Positions 1 to 7,812 of a DNA stretch of 64,000 nucleotides are shown here, piece by piece. Made by a program: the position numbers and the translations under genes. Numbering within the stretch: the stretch's first letter is position 1; each line of letters starts with the position of its first letter. The stretch spans positions 5,961,962 to 6,025,961 of the forward strand of contig NC_067208.1 of NCBI RefSeq assembly GCF_026262505.1, given 5' to 3'. Source of the DNA: Trichomonas vaginalis G3 (lineage: Eukaryota > Parabasalia > Trichomonadida > Trichomonadidae). The notes beneath the pieces are model-generated. The model was not told where the DNA came from and ran no database searches. It saw only the letters and a list, made by a program, of their open reading frames with translations.

Positions 1-417
1 TTTCTTTTCCATCTCTCCACGTTCTTGTCTATGAATTTCGTCAAGAAGTCTGTAAACATGCCATGCATAACGAGGAGAAGCCCACATTGCAACTGCATTT
101 ACTAAAAGTCTATGAACATAATAACCTCTTAAATTTATTGGCAAATTTTTACGATTTTCATGTGTTTTATGCAAGACCGAAAAAAGTCGGTCTAGAGAAA
201 TTTCACTCAAAAGTTCTTGTGTGCTTTGGTTTTTGAACCAGTCGTCTGCGTGTTTAGTGTCTGGAGCAAAACATGCTGTCAAAATACTTTGCATTTGGTA
301 CATATCGTCTTTGACCGAACGAATGAGACGGAGTTGTTTGTTAAACTGAACCCACTCGTATTCTTCATTTATGGCTTCATGAACGATAGCAGTTGTTGTG
401 TTCTCTGTTGTTGACAT
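1..417 (-). CDS. KilA-N domain protein, 3' part outside window
   Basis: The frame reads leftward from an ATG at 415-417 and is still open at base 1, so 139 codons are visible and the C-terminus is missing. After a Thr-rich start comes a KilA-N-like module: a WFKNQSTQELL segment near residues 70-80 and the hallmark block GYYVHRLLVNAVAMWASPRY near residues 105-125, where family members carry a YVHP...L..WLSP-type sequence. KilA-N is a DNA-binding domain common in large DNA viruses, phages and virus-like elements. Its upstream region shares a long AT-rich motif with two other genes of this element, which suggests a common element-encoded promoter. The role is probably DNA binding or gene regulation during element replication; that is inference. 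Domain assignment is fairly sure. Confidence 0.8.
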   Translation of the reverse strand, partial: MSTTENTTTAIVHEAINEEYEWVQFNKQLRLIRSVKDDMYQMQSILTACFAPDTKHADDWFKNQSTQELLSEISLDRLFSVLHKTHENRKNLPINLRGYYVHRLLVNAVAMWASPRYAWHVYRLLDEIHRQERGEMEKK

Positions 418-475
418 ATCTGTCCTTACATACAAAATAAAAAAATAAATAAAAATAAAACTAACTTTATTTTTC
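418..475 (-). promoter_or_regulatory. Shared element promoter-like motif (copy A)
   Basis: On the minus strand this reads AAAGTTAGTTTTATTTTT, then an AT spacer, then TTTTGTATGTAAGGACAG directly before the KilA-N ATG. The same two-part arrangement precedes the genes starting at 2308 and 21567. Promoter function is inferred from this recurrence. Confidence 0.5.
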
Positions 476-782
476 TGTGTTAAAGAAATGTTAAAAATTC
501 AGGGTTACATATGTGAAAAGAAGTCACGAACAAATGAAGGTCATAAGATTCAGCACATAATTCTGAATTGAATGGTGTGTCATACATGTCAAGCCGTCAA
601 GAATTGAAGGAGATACGAGGCTATAAAGATTTTGGATATTTTCTGACACACACCCTGAGGGAAAAGTGACAAAACACGACGATAGAAAAAAGTGACAAAA
701 TTGAGAGAAAGTTGTTCCCCGACCAAAATGCAATCATGTTGAAAAAGTGACATTTGTAAAGTTAGACGATAGGATTTCCTGA

Positions 783-1085
783 AAAAGTGCAAGACTTGTT
801 CTGAATCAGGACAAGATTTGTCTTGAAAAAATACAAGACTTGTTCTGAAAAAATACAAGACTTGTTCTGAAAAAATACAAGACTTGTCTTGAATCAGGAC
901 AATTGTTCTCAAATTTGAGAACTTTACAAGAAAAACTGACTAAAAAGTGCAAGTCTTGTTCTGAATCAGGACAAGATTTGTCTTGAAAAAATACAAGTCT
1001 TGTTCTGAATCAGGACAAGATTTGTCTTGAAAAAATACAAGACTTGTTCTGAAAAAATACAAGACTTGTCTTGAATCAGGACAAA
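783..1085. repeat. Palindromic iterons, two blocks of 22-bp repeats
   Basis: Repeats built around ACAAGACTTGT and CAAGACTTGTCTTG, joined by TCTGAAAAAATA or TCTGAATCAGGACAAGA. Two near-identical blocks (about 785-903 and 948-1085) are separated by another inverted repeat, TTCTCAAATTTGAGAA. Open frames here are only translations of the repeat. Such iterons suit an origin of replication or a regulator-binding array; the array lies between the KilA-N gene and the next gene. Function is inferred. Confidence 0.6.
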
Positions 1086-1302
1086 ACTTTACAAAATGTA
1101 AACTTTACATAACCGTTTCTATCGTACATAATATTTAGTTGACATTGTAAACTATCTTCATGTAAAGTATGGCGGTTTGAAACCGTCGGGAACCTTCACT
1201 TTTTTGACGAACTTTCCGCAGCAATTTTTAAAATTTGTGAAAACTCAACGGTTTGACACGTGCCATATGTCATTTTACTCAGAATTTTGTGCTGAATTCA
1301 GC

Positions 1303-1363
1303 AAAAATAATGTTTATGTTAGCATGTTAGATCTAACACGTTTTCTAACCTCTTTTCTAACAT
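1303..1363 (+). repeat. Left copy of 61-bp inverted repeat flanking the 312-aa gene
   Basis: Contains the palindrome TGTTAGATCTAACA. The reverse complement recurs at 2411-2472 with two substitutions and one extra A. The repeat ends 7 bases from the stop of the gene at 1370-2308. Confidence 0.75.
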
Positions 1364-1369
1364 AACTAT

Positions 1370-2308
1370 TTACAAGCGTTTTACATGGTATATGTTGCGA
1401 TGGTTCATGACTTTAAACAGTTTTGTAGCTTCTATTTCTTCTTTTAGTACATCGAATGTTTTAACAATGCCGAAGGTTTCTTTATATTTCTTCTTGACGT
1501 CAGATAGAAGGAAATCGTCAGCAGTTGGATAATTTTTGTTCAGAAATGCTAACATGTCCATTTTATCTTCTGCTGGCTTTTCTACTTCTTTCTTTAAATC
1601 TGCATAGTCGTTTCTCATTCTTTCTATCTCTTTGACGGAGTAGTTATATTTCCTCATCGCTGCCTTACATTTTGAACATTGCGGGTTCATTTTTGCGTTA
1701 TACATTGAAATTTGACCTGCTAAAACAACTAAGGCGTCAATTGCTCTCTTCATCTCAAACATAGCGGGTCTTAGTTGTTCGTTCCATACTTTGCCTCTTC
1801 TATCTTTATCTCTTATTTCCCAAACACATTCAGCAACTAATGAAACAAAGTTATCGTAGGTCTTAAATTCTTCAGATTTATATATGTCAGAAACATTCTT
1901 ATAAACCATGTCGCAATCTTTGTCCATAACTTTATGGTTGCAATGAAAACCAAGGAATTCATAATTTACTTTACGTATGAACTTCTTTATTTCTACTGAG
2001 TCAGTTGTTTTGACTTCAATTTCGTCGAATTCAGGAATAGTTAGTTTTTGTTGTTGGATTTCAGGCAATTTGGGTAAATGGTCAATAATGTCCTGCATTT
2101 CATAAAGATACTGTTCATTTGTTTCATCTTTCGCACTACAGTCTAAATTACTTGTTAAAAGTTCTTGCTTTATCTTCTGGATTTTTGTTTCGAAAGTATA
2201 TGAAGAAGGAATGAAGCTTTTCATCTCTACTAACATAGATGTTGGATTCATGACTAACGAGTTTGGTGCTGTAGTTTGAATTGTTGTTGTGCCGATTGTT
2301 GAAATCAT
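1370..2308 (-). CDS. Unknown Maverick protein, coiled-coil with possible C-terminal DNA-binding region
   Basis: 312 residues from an ATG at 2306-2308. I do not recognise a family. The N-terminus is Thr/Ser-rich. The middle (about 100-200) is charged and probably helical. A CSKCKAAMRKY segment near residue 215 gives only one Cys pair. Residues 220-250 look coiled-coil. The last 50 residues (DFLLSDVKKKYKETFG onwards) could form a small winged-helix-like unit, but this is a guess. The gene sits between the KilA-N and integrase genes on the same strand and carries the shared promoter-like motif. Uniquely in the window it is flanked by a 61-bp inverted repeat, so it may have moved as a cassette or may have symmetrical control or termination signals. 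Confidence 0.7.
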   Translation of the reverse strand: MISTIGTTTIQTTAPNSLVMNPTSMLVEMKSFIPSSYTFETKIQKIKQELLTSNLDCSAKDETNEQYLYEMQDIIDHLPKLPEIQQQKLTIPEFDEIEVKTTDSVEIKKFIRKVNYEFLGFHCNHKVMDKDCDMVYKNVSDIYKSEEFKTYDNFVSLVAECVWEIRDKDRRGKVWNEQLRPAMFEMKRAIDALVVLAGQISMYNAKMNPQCSKCKAAMRKYNYSVKEIERMRNDYADLKKEVEKPAEDKMDMLAFLNKNYPTADDFLLSDVKKKYKETFGIVKTFDVLKEEIEATKLFKVMNHRNIYHVKRL

Positions 2309-2365
2309 ATCTTTACATACAAGATAAAAATTTTTCTTAGAAAAAAATTAGCGTTATTTTTCTTT
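2309..2365 (-). promoter_or_regulatory. Shared element promoter-like motif (copy B)
   Basis: On the minus strand AACGCTAATTTTTTTC, then a spacer, then ATTTTTATCTTGTATGTAA, ending 6 bases before the ATG. It matches copies A and C in order and distance from the start codon. Confidence 0.55.
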
Positions 2366-2410
2366 CATAAGGAAATGTCAAAAATTCATGATTTTCGAGA
2401 GTTTTAGACC

Positions 2411-2472
2411 ATGTTAGAAAAGTGGTTAGAAAACGTGTTAGATCTAACATTCTAACATAAACATTATTTTTT
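2411..2472 (-). repeat. Right copy of 61-bp inverted repeat
   Basis: Reverse complement of 1303-1363 with the same core TGTTAGATCTAACA. It lies about 100 bases upstream of the start of the 312-residue gene. Confidence 0.75.
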
Positions 2473-2547
2473 GGTGTAAATAAATGGTACCATTAATGAT
2501 ATCATGACTGTTCTCATTCATGTCTGATTTACATCTAATGAAAAAGT

Positions 2548-3633
2548 TTAGAAGAATTTTCTTATTCTTTCTGGCATATTTTTGTCTTTCCAGTACTCCC
2601 GCTCTAATGGTCCCAGATGTGTTGGCTTTGACTCTCTCAAGTTCTTAGATGGTATAACATCTTCAACACCTCCTTCATATCTTACTTTATAAGTGTCATC
2701 GTTTATGTTGTAGCCAAGTATTTCAATAACCACTCCTCGCTTTGCTTCGTCAATGGTTTCAGCAAGTTTGCCATTACTACTTTCAACTAACTTATGTCGA
2801 GGGTAAAATGCTATGGAGTCGTCAGCAGCTTTTATAAGATATCCATTACCTTGTGTAGAGTCTACGATATAATAGTTTCTACTTAACCTTAAACGTTTCT
2901 TTGTCAACGGTTTGTCGTCAAGAACTACACGAACTTTTGTACCAGGAATGAGGGTAAATTGTGTTGAATTTCTGATATTTTGTGTTTGGCTTCGTTTCTT
3001 TTGTATATACTTTTCTTCTTGTTGTTGTGTCATTGAATTTGGTGTATGTCCTGTTGTAGAATGTGTTGAGGAATTATATACTTCGAGAAAATGTTTCATT
3101 GTTTCTTCGGTAAAGTCTCGCTCTTGATTTAAATCTCTGAGCGTTCTTATGAAGCGGTTTATGATGCCGAGTATGTTATGGTTATGGTCTTCAGTAGTGT
3201 AGTGAGTTATGTTATGCTTAATGAGAAATTCTGTGATTTCATTGCTGAGGTATGCACTGTCTTGGTCTGATGTTAAAGTACTTGGGTTATGTTCTGCTAC
3301 AAACTTTTGTAAAACTCTTAACACTTCACGAGTTCCTTTATTTTTCATTGGATATGCATATGCTTTACGAGTGTTAACATTTATGAAGATGAGGAATGGT
3401 TTATGTCCTCCTTTTCTGCTTTGAATGAGAGTGTCAAATTGGTATGCGTCAGGAGTGTTGGAGTAAATTGGTAAAAAGTAGTCGTAAGGGTTTATTTTTG
3501 TTTGATGTACAACATTTTTGTCAAAGAACCTTTTCACTTCAGCTCTGTTAGTAAATCCCCAACTCTTTGCAGCTTCATTGAATTTCTTAAATGACCTCCA
3601 TGGATGTTGTTCGAATACTTCTTTCAAGCTCAT
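2548..3633 (-). CDS. Maverick/Polinton rve-family integrase with chromodomain-like C-terminus
   Basis: 361 residues from an ATG at 3631-3633. The retroviral-type integrase core spans about residues 60-240: D67 in YQFDTL, D123 in TSDQDS, and 36 residues later, where the catalytic Glu is expected, N159 in GIINRFIRTLRD. Residues about 305-345 (RGVVIEILGYN...YKVRYEGG) resemble a chromodomain, a usual C-terminal part of Polinton integrases that may guide insertion to chromatin. The gene lies 19 bases downstream of the fibre gene on the same strand. Integrase would catalyse strand transfer of the element ends. Asn at the third catalytic position is notable: either the acid lies elsewhere (for example E148 in TTEDHN) or the enzyme is impaired. 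Family assignment is strong; activity is unknown. Confidence 0.9.
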   Translation of the reverse strand: MSLKEVFEQHPWRSFKKFNEAAKSWGFTNRAEVKRFFDKNVVHQTKINPYDYFLPIYSNTPDAYQFDTLIQSRKGGHKPFLIFINVNTRKAYAYPMKNKGTREVLRVLQKFVAEHNPSTLTSDQDSAYLSNEITEFLIKHNITHYTTEDHNHNILGIINRFIRTLRDLNQERDFTEETMKHFLEVYNSSTHSTTGHTPNSMTQQQEEKYIQKKRSQTQNIRNSTQFTLIPGTKVRVVLDDKPLTKKRLRLSRNYYIVDSTQGNGYLIKAADDSIAFYPRHKLVESSNGKLAETIDEAKRGVVIEILGYNINDDTYKVRYEGGVEDVIPSKNLRESKPTHLGPLEREYWKDKNMPERIRKFF

Positions 3634-3652
3634 TTATGTAAAGTTAAAGATT

Positions 3653-6600
3653 TTAACCAACTCGTATCCAAGCGTGCATTGTTATATAAGGAGGCATATA
3701 ATCTTTTCCATTACCTGCTGGGTCTGTAATACCAGCTACAACATGTGTATGATTTCCTGCAGTTCCACAGAAAATACCTGTGCTAACATCTTTGGGGTCA
3801 GTTGTGATATCATATCTATGCATTCCCTGTCTATCCGAACCCGCTGCAAGATTTGTATAACCTCTTTTTGTTATTGAATGTGAATGGTTTCCTTCCACAG
3901 ATGTTCTTCCACTGAACCTATGCATATGTGAAGGAAGGTTTTCAATACCTATTTTCTTTGAACCTCCCATCTTCATTGACTGAGTATTAGTGTAGAATGG
4001 AAAACTGTCAACTATTTCATACCATCTACCACCAAATAAAGTGTTTGGATTTATTGGATTCATAGACGTATAAACAGCTCCTATAGGATATATTAAATCA
4101 TATATGCTCATAACTCTATAAACATATTCTAAAGAACTTATGTCATTAAATACCATTTGGAATGTATCTCCCGGATGAAATGTTGCATTTGTTCCACTTT
4201 TATAATGTAATGTTAGTTCAATAGAATTATCCAAGAAAAATTCAAAAGTATCTGGTTGAAGACCTCTAACAAATTCAAATGGAGTTGCTGGTTCACCATT
4301 TATAATTTCTGTTGTAAATGTCATTGTATCTGGTTTCGAAAATTTCTTTGATAGTTCTTCATCTACATAAGTTTTGTCTGCTTTCTTATCTAACATTGTT
4401 GGTAGTTCATATGCTTCAAAGTTTCTGGCATGACTTTCAATGTTCCTGCAACTCTTATCTAAACTGTTAAGAGTATCTTTTACGCTTGTACTTGGATTTT
4501 CTAATGGTGCACTTGAACCAAGGTCAAAGTTCAATATTATGTCGTCTGCTCTAACAGTAGTGAAGGATTTATGTGTATGGTTCTTGTCAGCTTTACTGTC
4601 TAATGTAGCTTGAAGTTCATTTATATCGGAGATGTTGTGTTTATGAGATTTCAAAACTTTGTTCGTTGCTTCGAGTTCAACTTTGTCAGCTTTACTTTTA
4701 ATAGCATCTTCAAACGTTATTTTTGCCTTAACTCTTAACATAAATCTTGGTTCAACTAATACACCGTTAACATTGAAAGTAGAGGCATAAATTTCACCGG
4801 TATAACCAAATGCTTCTGGTGCTTTAGCTACATCATACTGTACAGTACAGCTTATGTCATAACCTTTAGCACGAATGTATTTATATCTTCTTTCATTAAC
4901 ATTTTTTGTCTTCGCTTCATCACTTCGTGTTAAATATCCATGGTAGTCCGTTATAATCTGTTCGTCTGAAGTTATATAATGAACATGGTTCTTGTCCGCT
5001 TTACTATTTAATGTAGCTTGAAGTTCATTTATATCGGAGATGTTGTGTTTATGAGATTTCAAAACTTTGTTCATTGCGTCAAGTTCATTTTTGTCCGCTT
5101 TACTATTTAATGTAGCTTGAAGTTCATTTATATCGGAGATATTGTGTTTATGTTCTTTATCTGCTTTTTCGGCTAATTTCTCTTCTATCTCATTTATTTC
5201 AAGTTCATGCCTACCACCACCTCCCGAAGAAGTATTTTTCTTCAGCTCTTGAAGAACGTCCACTTCGCCATCTTTGGTGTCAATAATGAGACTTTGAGTT
5301 AAAACCTTTCCTGTCTTAATGGATGTTTGTAAAACTTCTTCTTCACCATGTTCGGGGTCATGGTCGTCATCATATCTTGTGAAATCAGAGATGTTGTCAT
5401 ACATTAAGCATATCTGTCTCAAAAGTTCTGCTATTTGAAACTGGAACGAAAGATATACAGAACTTTCATCATCTCCTAAAGTCAAGTCTGCTTTCTTAAG
5501 TATTTCTTGAATGTATGCAATGAGAACAGAGTACCTTGGAAAATATTCGAACAATATTTCATTAGCTGTTGGTTTTGGTGGTTCTTTTGGAGTTTCTGTT
5601 GTTTCAGTTCCTTCTGTAGGTTCTGTTGGAGTTTCTGCATCTCTTGACTTCAATGCTCTTGCTCTCAAAGACCTAAATGTTAGAGCACCGGGTTTTACAA
5701 AGGACTTTATAAATGCTTTAATAGTTCCTGGTAAGTTATTGTTAGCATTAAGTAAGTTCCTTATGCTTCCATCATGTACGTCCATAGCACTATGTAAAAA
5801 ATCTATACTTTTCTTGTAGTCAGCAATAGACTGACTGTGATTTTTTAAAGATTTGTCAATACCTTTAAGCCAATCTTCATGCATGTCTGATACTGAGCCA
5901 AGAATATCATTTGCTTCCTTTAGTGTATTTTGTGCTTGTCGTAAAGTATCCAATCCCGTACGTGCATTGTTTGCTATACGTCTTACAGTATCTATTTGAC
6001 TCCTTGTTTCTTGCATCCAACCAGATAAAGTTTTAATAGTATCCGAACCATTTGAAATGAAGTTCAAAGCATTTTTAACGTCATTTAAAACTTCTTCACC
6101 AAGTACCGCCCATATCTTTCCGATTTGGTATTGAAGAACTCCATATGAAGCAGCTGTTAAACCAGTATTTATAAGGTCCCATATCCATGATTTAGCAGTT
6201 TTTCCATCCTTTCCATCCTTTCCATCCAAACCGTTTTCGCCTTGAGGTCCTTGTATTCCTTGTATTCCTTGTATTCCTTGTATTCCTTGTGGTCCTTGAG
6301 GTCCGGTGTCACCCTTCTCTCCTTTCAGTTCATCTTTATGTTCGTTATAATATTCTAATGTCATAAGGTGTACATCATTACTGCTACCAGCAACGCCGAG
6401 AATTTGTTTCTCATTCATGACTAAATTCTTTAGGCATTTAATGTTGTCGTCAAATCGAAAGCTCTTTAACAATTCAATGAGAACATTTAATACTTTCACT
6501 AATGAGGCATCTACTGTAGAATTTATATATTGCACCGTTCCATCATTTATGATGGGAACCTTGCTTGTTGTAATGAATGGGTCATAAGTGTTAAAAGTAT

Positions 6601-6739
6601 CGAAATCAATGACTTTTTTAGTTTTTCCATCGTCAATGACTAAATCATTGCCTTCAATGGTTAAAGTTGAGTTTTCGTTTACTAGTTCATGTGCTCTTCT
6701 TGCTTCATTTGTTTCATACGCATATGCAGCAATAGTCAT
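3653..6739 (-). CDS. Fibre protein: collagen-like stretch, repeated trimer modules, phage tail-collar-like C-terminus
   Basis: 1,028 residues from an ATG at 6737-6739. In order: a unique N-terminus (1-135, possible virion anchor); collagen-like Gly-X-Y triplets (about 138-182, with PQG, IQG and KDG repeats); a helical stalk (about 185-350); a Thr/Pro/Glu linker (about 365-395); another helical part; three copies of a HKHNISDINELQATL-SKADKN module (near 525, 565, 705), a pattern typical of phage tail fibres; and a C-terminal domain (about 880-1028) with YPIGAVYTS, LFGGRWYEI, LPSHMHRF and NHTHVV, as in phage tail-collar and short-tail-fibre proteins. Such proteins bind receptors as trimers. In a Maverick this would be a spike for host attachment. 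The start is 17 bases from the divergent capsid gene, so both probably share one promoter region. Confidence 0.85.
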   Translation of the reverse strand: MTIAAYAYETNEARRAHELVNENSTLTIEGNDLVIDDGKTKKVIDFDTFNTYDPFITTSKVPIINDGTVQYINSTVDASLVKVLNVLIELLKSFRFDDNIKCLKNLVMNEKQILGVAGSSNDVHLMTLEYYNEHKDELKGEKGDTGPQGPQGIQGIQGIQGIQGPQGENGLDGKDGKDGKTAKSWIWDLINTGLTAASYGVLQYQIGKIWAVLGEEVLNDVKNALNFISNGSDTIKTLSGWMQETRSQIDTVRRIANNARTGLDTLRQAQNTLKEANDILGSVSDMHEDWLKGIDKSLKNHSQSIADYKKSIDFLHSAMDVHDGSIRNLLNANNNLPGTIKAFIKSFVKPGALTFRSLRARALKSRDAETPTEPTEGTETTETPKEPPKPTANEILFEYFPRYSVLIAYIQEILKKADLTLGDDESSVYLSFQFQIAELLRQICLMYDNISDFTRYDDDHDPEHGEEEVLQTSIKTGKVLTQSLIIDTKDGEVDVLQELKKNTSSGGGGRHELEINEIEEKLAEKADKEHKHNISDINELQATLNSKADKNELDAMNKVLKSHKHNISDINELQATLNSKADKNHVHYITSDEQIITDYHGYLTRSDEAKTKNVNERRYKYIRAKGYDISCTVQYDVAKAPEAFGYTGEIYASTFNVNGVLVEPRFMLRVKAKITFEDAIKSKADKVELEATNKVLKSHKHNISDINELQATLDSKADKNHTHKSFTTVRADDIILNFDLGSSAPLENPSTSVKDTLNSLDKSCRNIESHARNFEAYELPTMLDKKADKTYVDEELSKKFSKPDTMTFTTEIINGEPATPFEFVRGLQPDTFEFFLDNSIELTLHYKSGTNATFHPGDTFQMVFNDISSLEYVYRVMSIYDLIYPIGAVYTSMNPINPNTLFGGRWYEIVDSFPFYTNTQSMKMGGSKKIGIENLPSHMHRFSGRTSVEGNHSHSITKRGYTNLAAGSDRQGMHRYDITTDPKDVSTGIFCGTAGNHTHVVAGITDPAGNGKDYMPPYITMHAWIRVG

Positions 6740-6756
6740 ATTTTAATGAGAATAAA
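6740..6756. promoter_or_regulatory. 17-bp divergent start region between fibre and penton-like genes
   Basis: Only TTTTAATGAGAATAAA and one more base separate the two start codons. The same spacer occurs in the second copy near 16910-16926. Expression of both genes must be driven from within or beyond this tiny interval. Confidence 0.4.
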
Positions 6757-7520
6757 ATGTTGTTCTATTTGCAAAGTACAGACCCAAACGAATACGGGAC
6801 AGTAAAGCTACAAACAAACTTAGGTCTTCAGAATGAAGCGCTTGCTTTCAGAGTTGTTGACTTCAATACTATCGCAACTTTTGTCATAACAGATGAAACA
6901 GATTTCATAGAGATTGAAATAGATGACAAAAGAAGTGTTGTAACATTTCCTAACAGAGCGAGTACAGAATAGATAAAATTGCTGGAGTCATAGATACTCT
7001 CATAAATGAAGAAACTATTGACAACATAGATGTCGAACTCTCTTCTGAGGGAACATTGAAGTTCAGTAGCAAGAAAGAGTTCAAGATACCAAGAATGAGT
7101 CATAGAGTACAACTTCTTCTGGGAGCATACCATATGACATTTCCTTTGAAAAGTGTTGACAAAACGATTGAGATGAAATCTGTTCCATACGTATGTTATG
7201 GTAATTGTTTGTACGTTGAGTCAAAAATAGCTAATGTCACAGGTATTTCAGGAGTTAATAGTAAAGGTTCAGTAGAATATAAATCCTTCTGTTATGCAGT
7301 CAATTCAATGTTCATTCCAAACGTTCCTGTCATAGCAACTCATTTAGGTAAATGGGTTCGCATTAGTCCTCATAATTTGAAAGACATGCAATTCAGACTT
7401 GTTGACTTTCAAGGAGAGCCTGTAGAACTGAAGGCACCAGTGCGAATGACTGTTGAAGTTGACTTTTTAGAAAATATTAAATGCAACAGCTTACAAGAGA
7501 ACTCAGAGCTAAAAATATAA
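6757..7520 (+). pseudogene. Penton-like jelly-roll capsid gene, frameshifted copy 1
   Basis: This matches the intact gene at 16926-17702 nearly throughout, but the frame from the ATG at 6757 stops at 6970-6972 and the rest continues in another frame from about 6955 to 7520. A segment between about 6925 and 7065 also differs strongly from the intact copy, so the gene has diverged as well as shifted. The C-terminal part (7056-7520) is almost identical to copy 2. The break is either a real mutation or a sequencing indel; the identical flanks do not decide it. It would have encoded a minor capsid protein. Confidence 0.75.
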
Positions 7521-7753
7521 AGTATGAATGTTATGTATTAGGTCATGAACTTTGGTTGTTGCTGTTTGATGAAACAAATGAGTTAGTTATGCCAGTCAAG
7601 AGAACAGAAAAAGGCGTCAAAGGCGCCGAGCGCAAAGCGCTATATTGTGTTAGTGAAAACTGCACCAAGTCAATAAGATTAGGTTTGCATTATGAAGATG
7701 AGTTCGATACTGTTGAAGAAGTTTTGGACAGATATTACAAATTGCTAACTTGA
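7481..7753 (+). CDS. Small unknown Maverick protein overlapping the penton-like gene (copy 1)
   Basis: 90 residues starting at an ATG inside the last 40 bases of the penton-like gene, in another frame. The overlap is kept in both copies. The product (LRAKNIKYECYVLGHELWLL...) has no family I recognise; it has a short hydrophobic strand and an acidic C-terminus (EDEFDTVEEVLDRYY). Its middle is encoded by GC-rich hairpins (GGCGTC-AAA-GGCGCC and AGCGC-AAA-GCGCT) that give the KGVKGAERKAL segment. Copy 2 (17663-17932) differs by one internal residue and the end. Confidence 0.6.
   Translation: MQQLTRELRAKNIKYECYVLGHELWLLLFDETNELVMPVKRTEKGVKGAERKALYCVSENCTKSIRLGLHYEDEFDTVEEVLDRYYKLLT
7629..7641. 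repeat. Mini-hairpin AGCGC-AAA-GCGCT inside a gene
   Basis: Perfect 5-bp stem with a 3-nt loop, read as protein within the small overlapping gene. The identical hairpin lies at 17811-17823 in the second copy. Confidence 0.7.
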
Positions 7754-7809
7754 ATTTTTTTGACTGACGGCGCAAAGCGCCAAGATGGGCTCAAAGAGCC
7801 CTCCTGACT
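7747..7809. repeat. Compound double-hairpin insertion absent from copy 2
   Basis: Compared with 17920-17935, copy 1 carries about 65 extra bases between GCT and GCT. They contain GGCGCAAAGCGCC, the spacer AAGAT, GGGCTCAAAGAGCCC, then TCCTGAC. Both stems are perfect with AAA loops. The extra bases change the last codons and stop of the upstream gene. Confidence 0.75.
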
Positions 7810-7812
7810 GCT

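Noticed and set aside
589-912. 107-codon minus-strand frame
   Set aside because: It is only the translation of the iteron repeat and starts outside any coding-like sequence.
5511-5819. 102-codon plus-strand frame within the fibre gene
   Set aside because: Antisense shadow of the fibre linker region; composition mirrors the coding strand.
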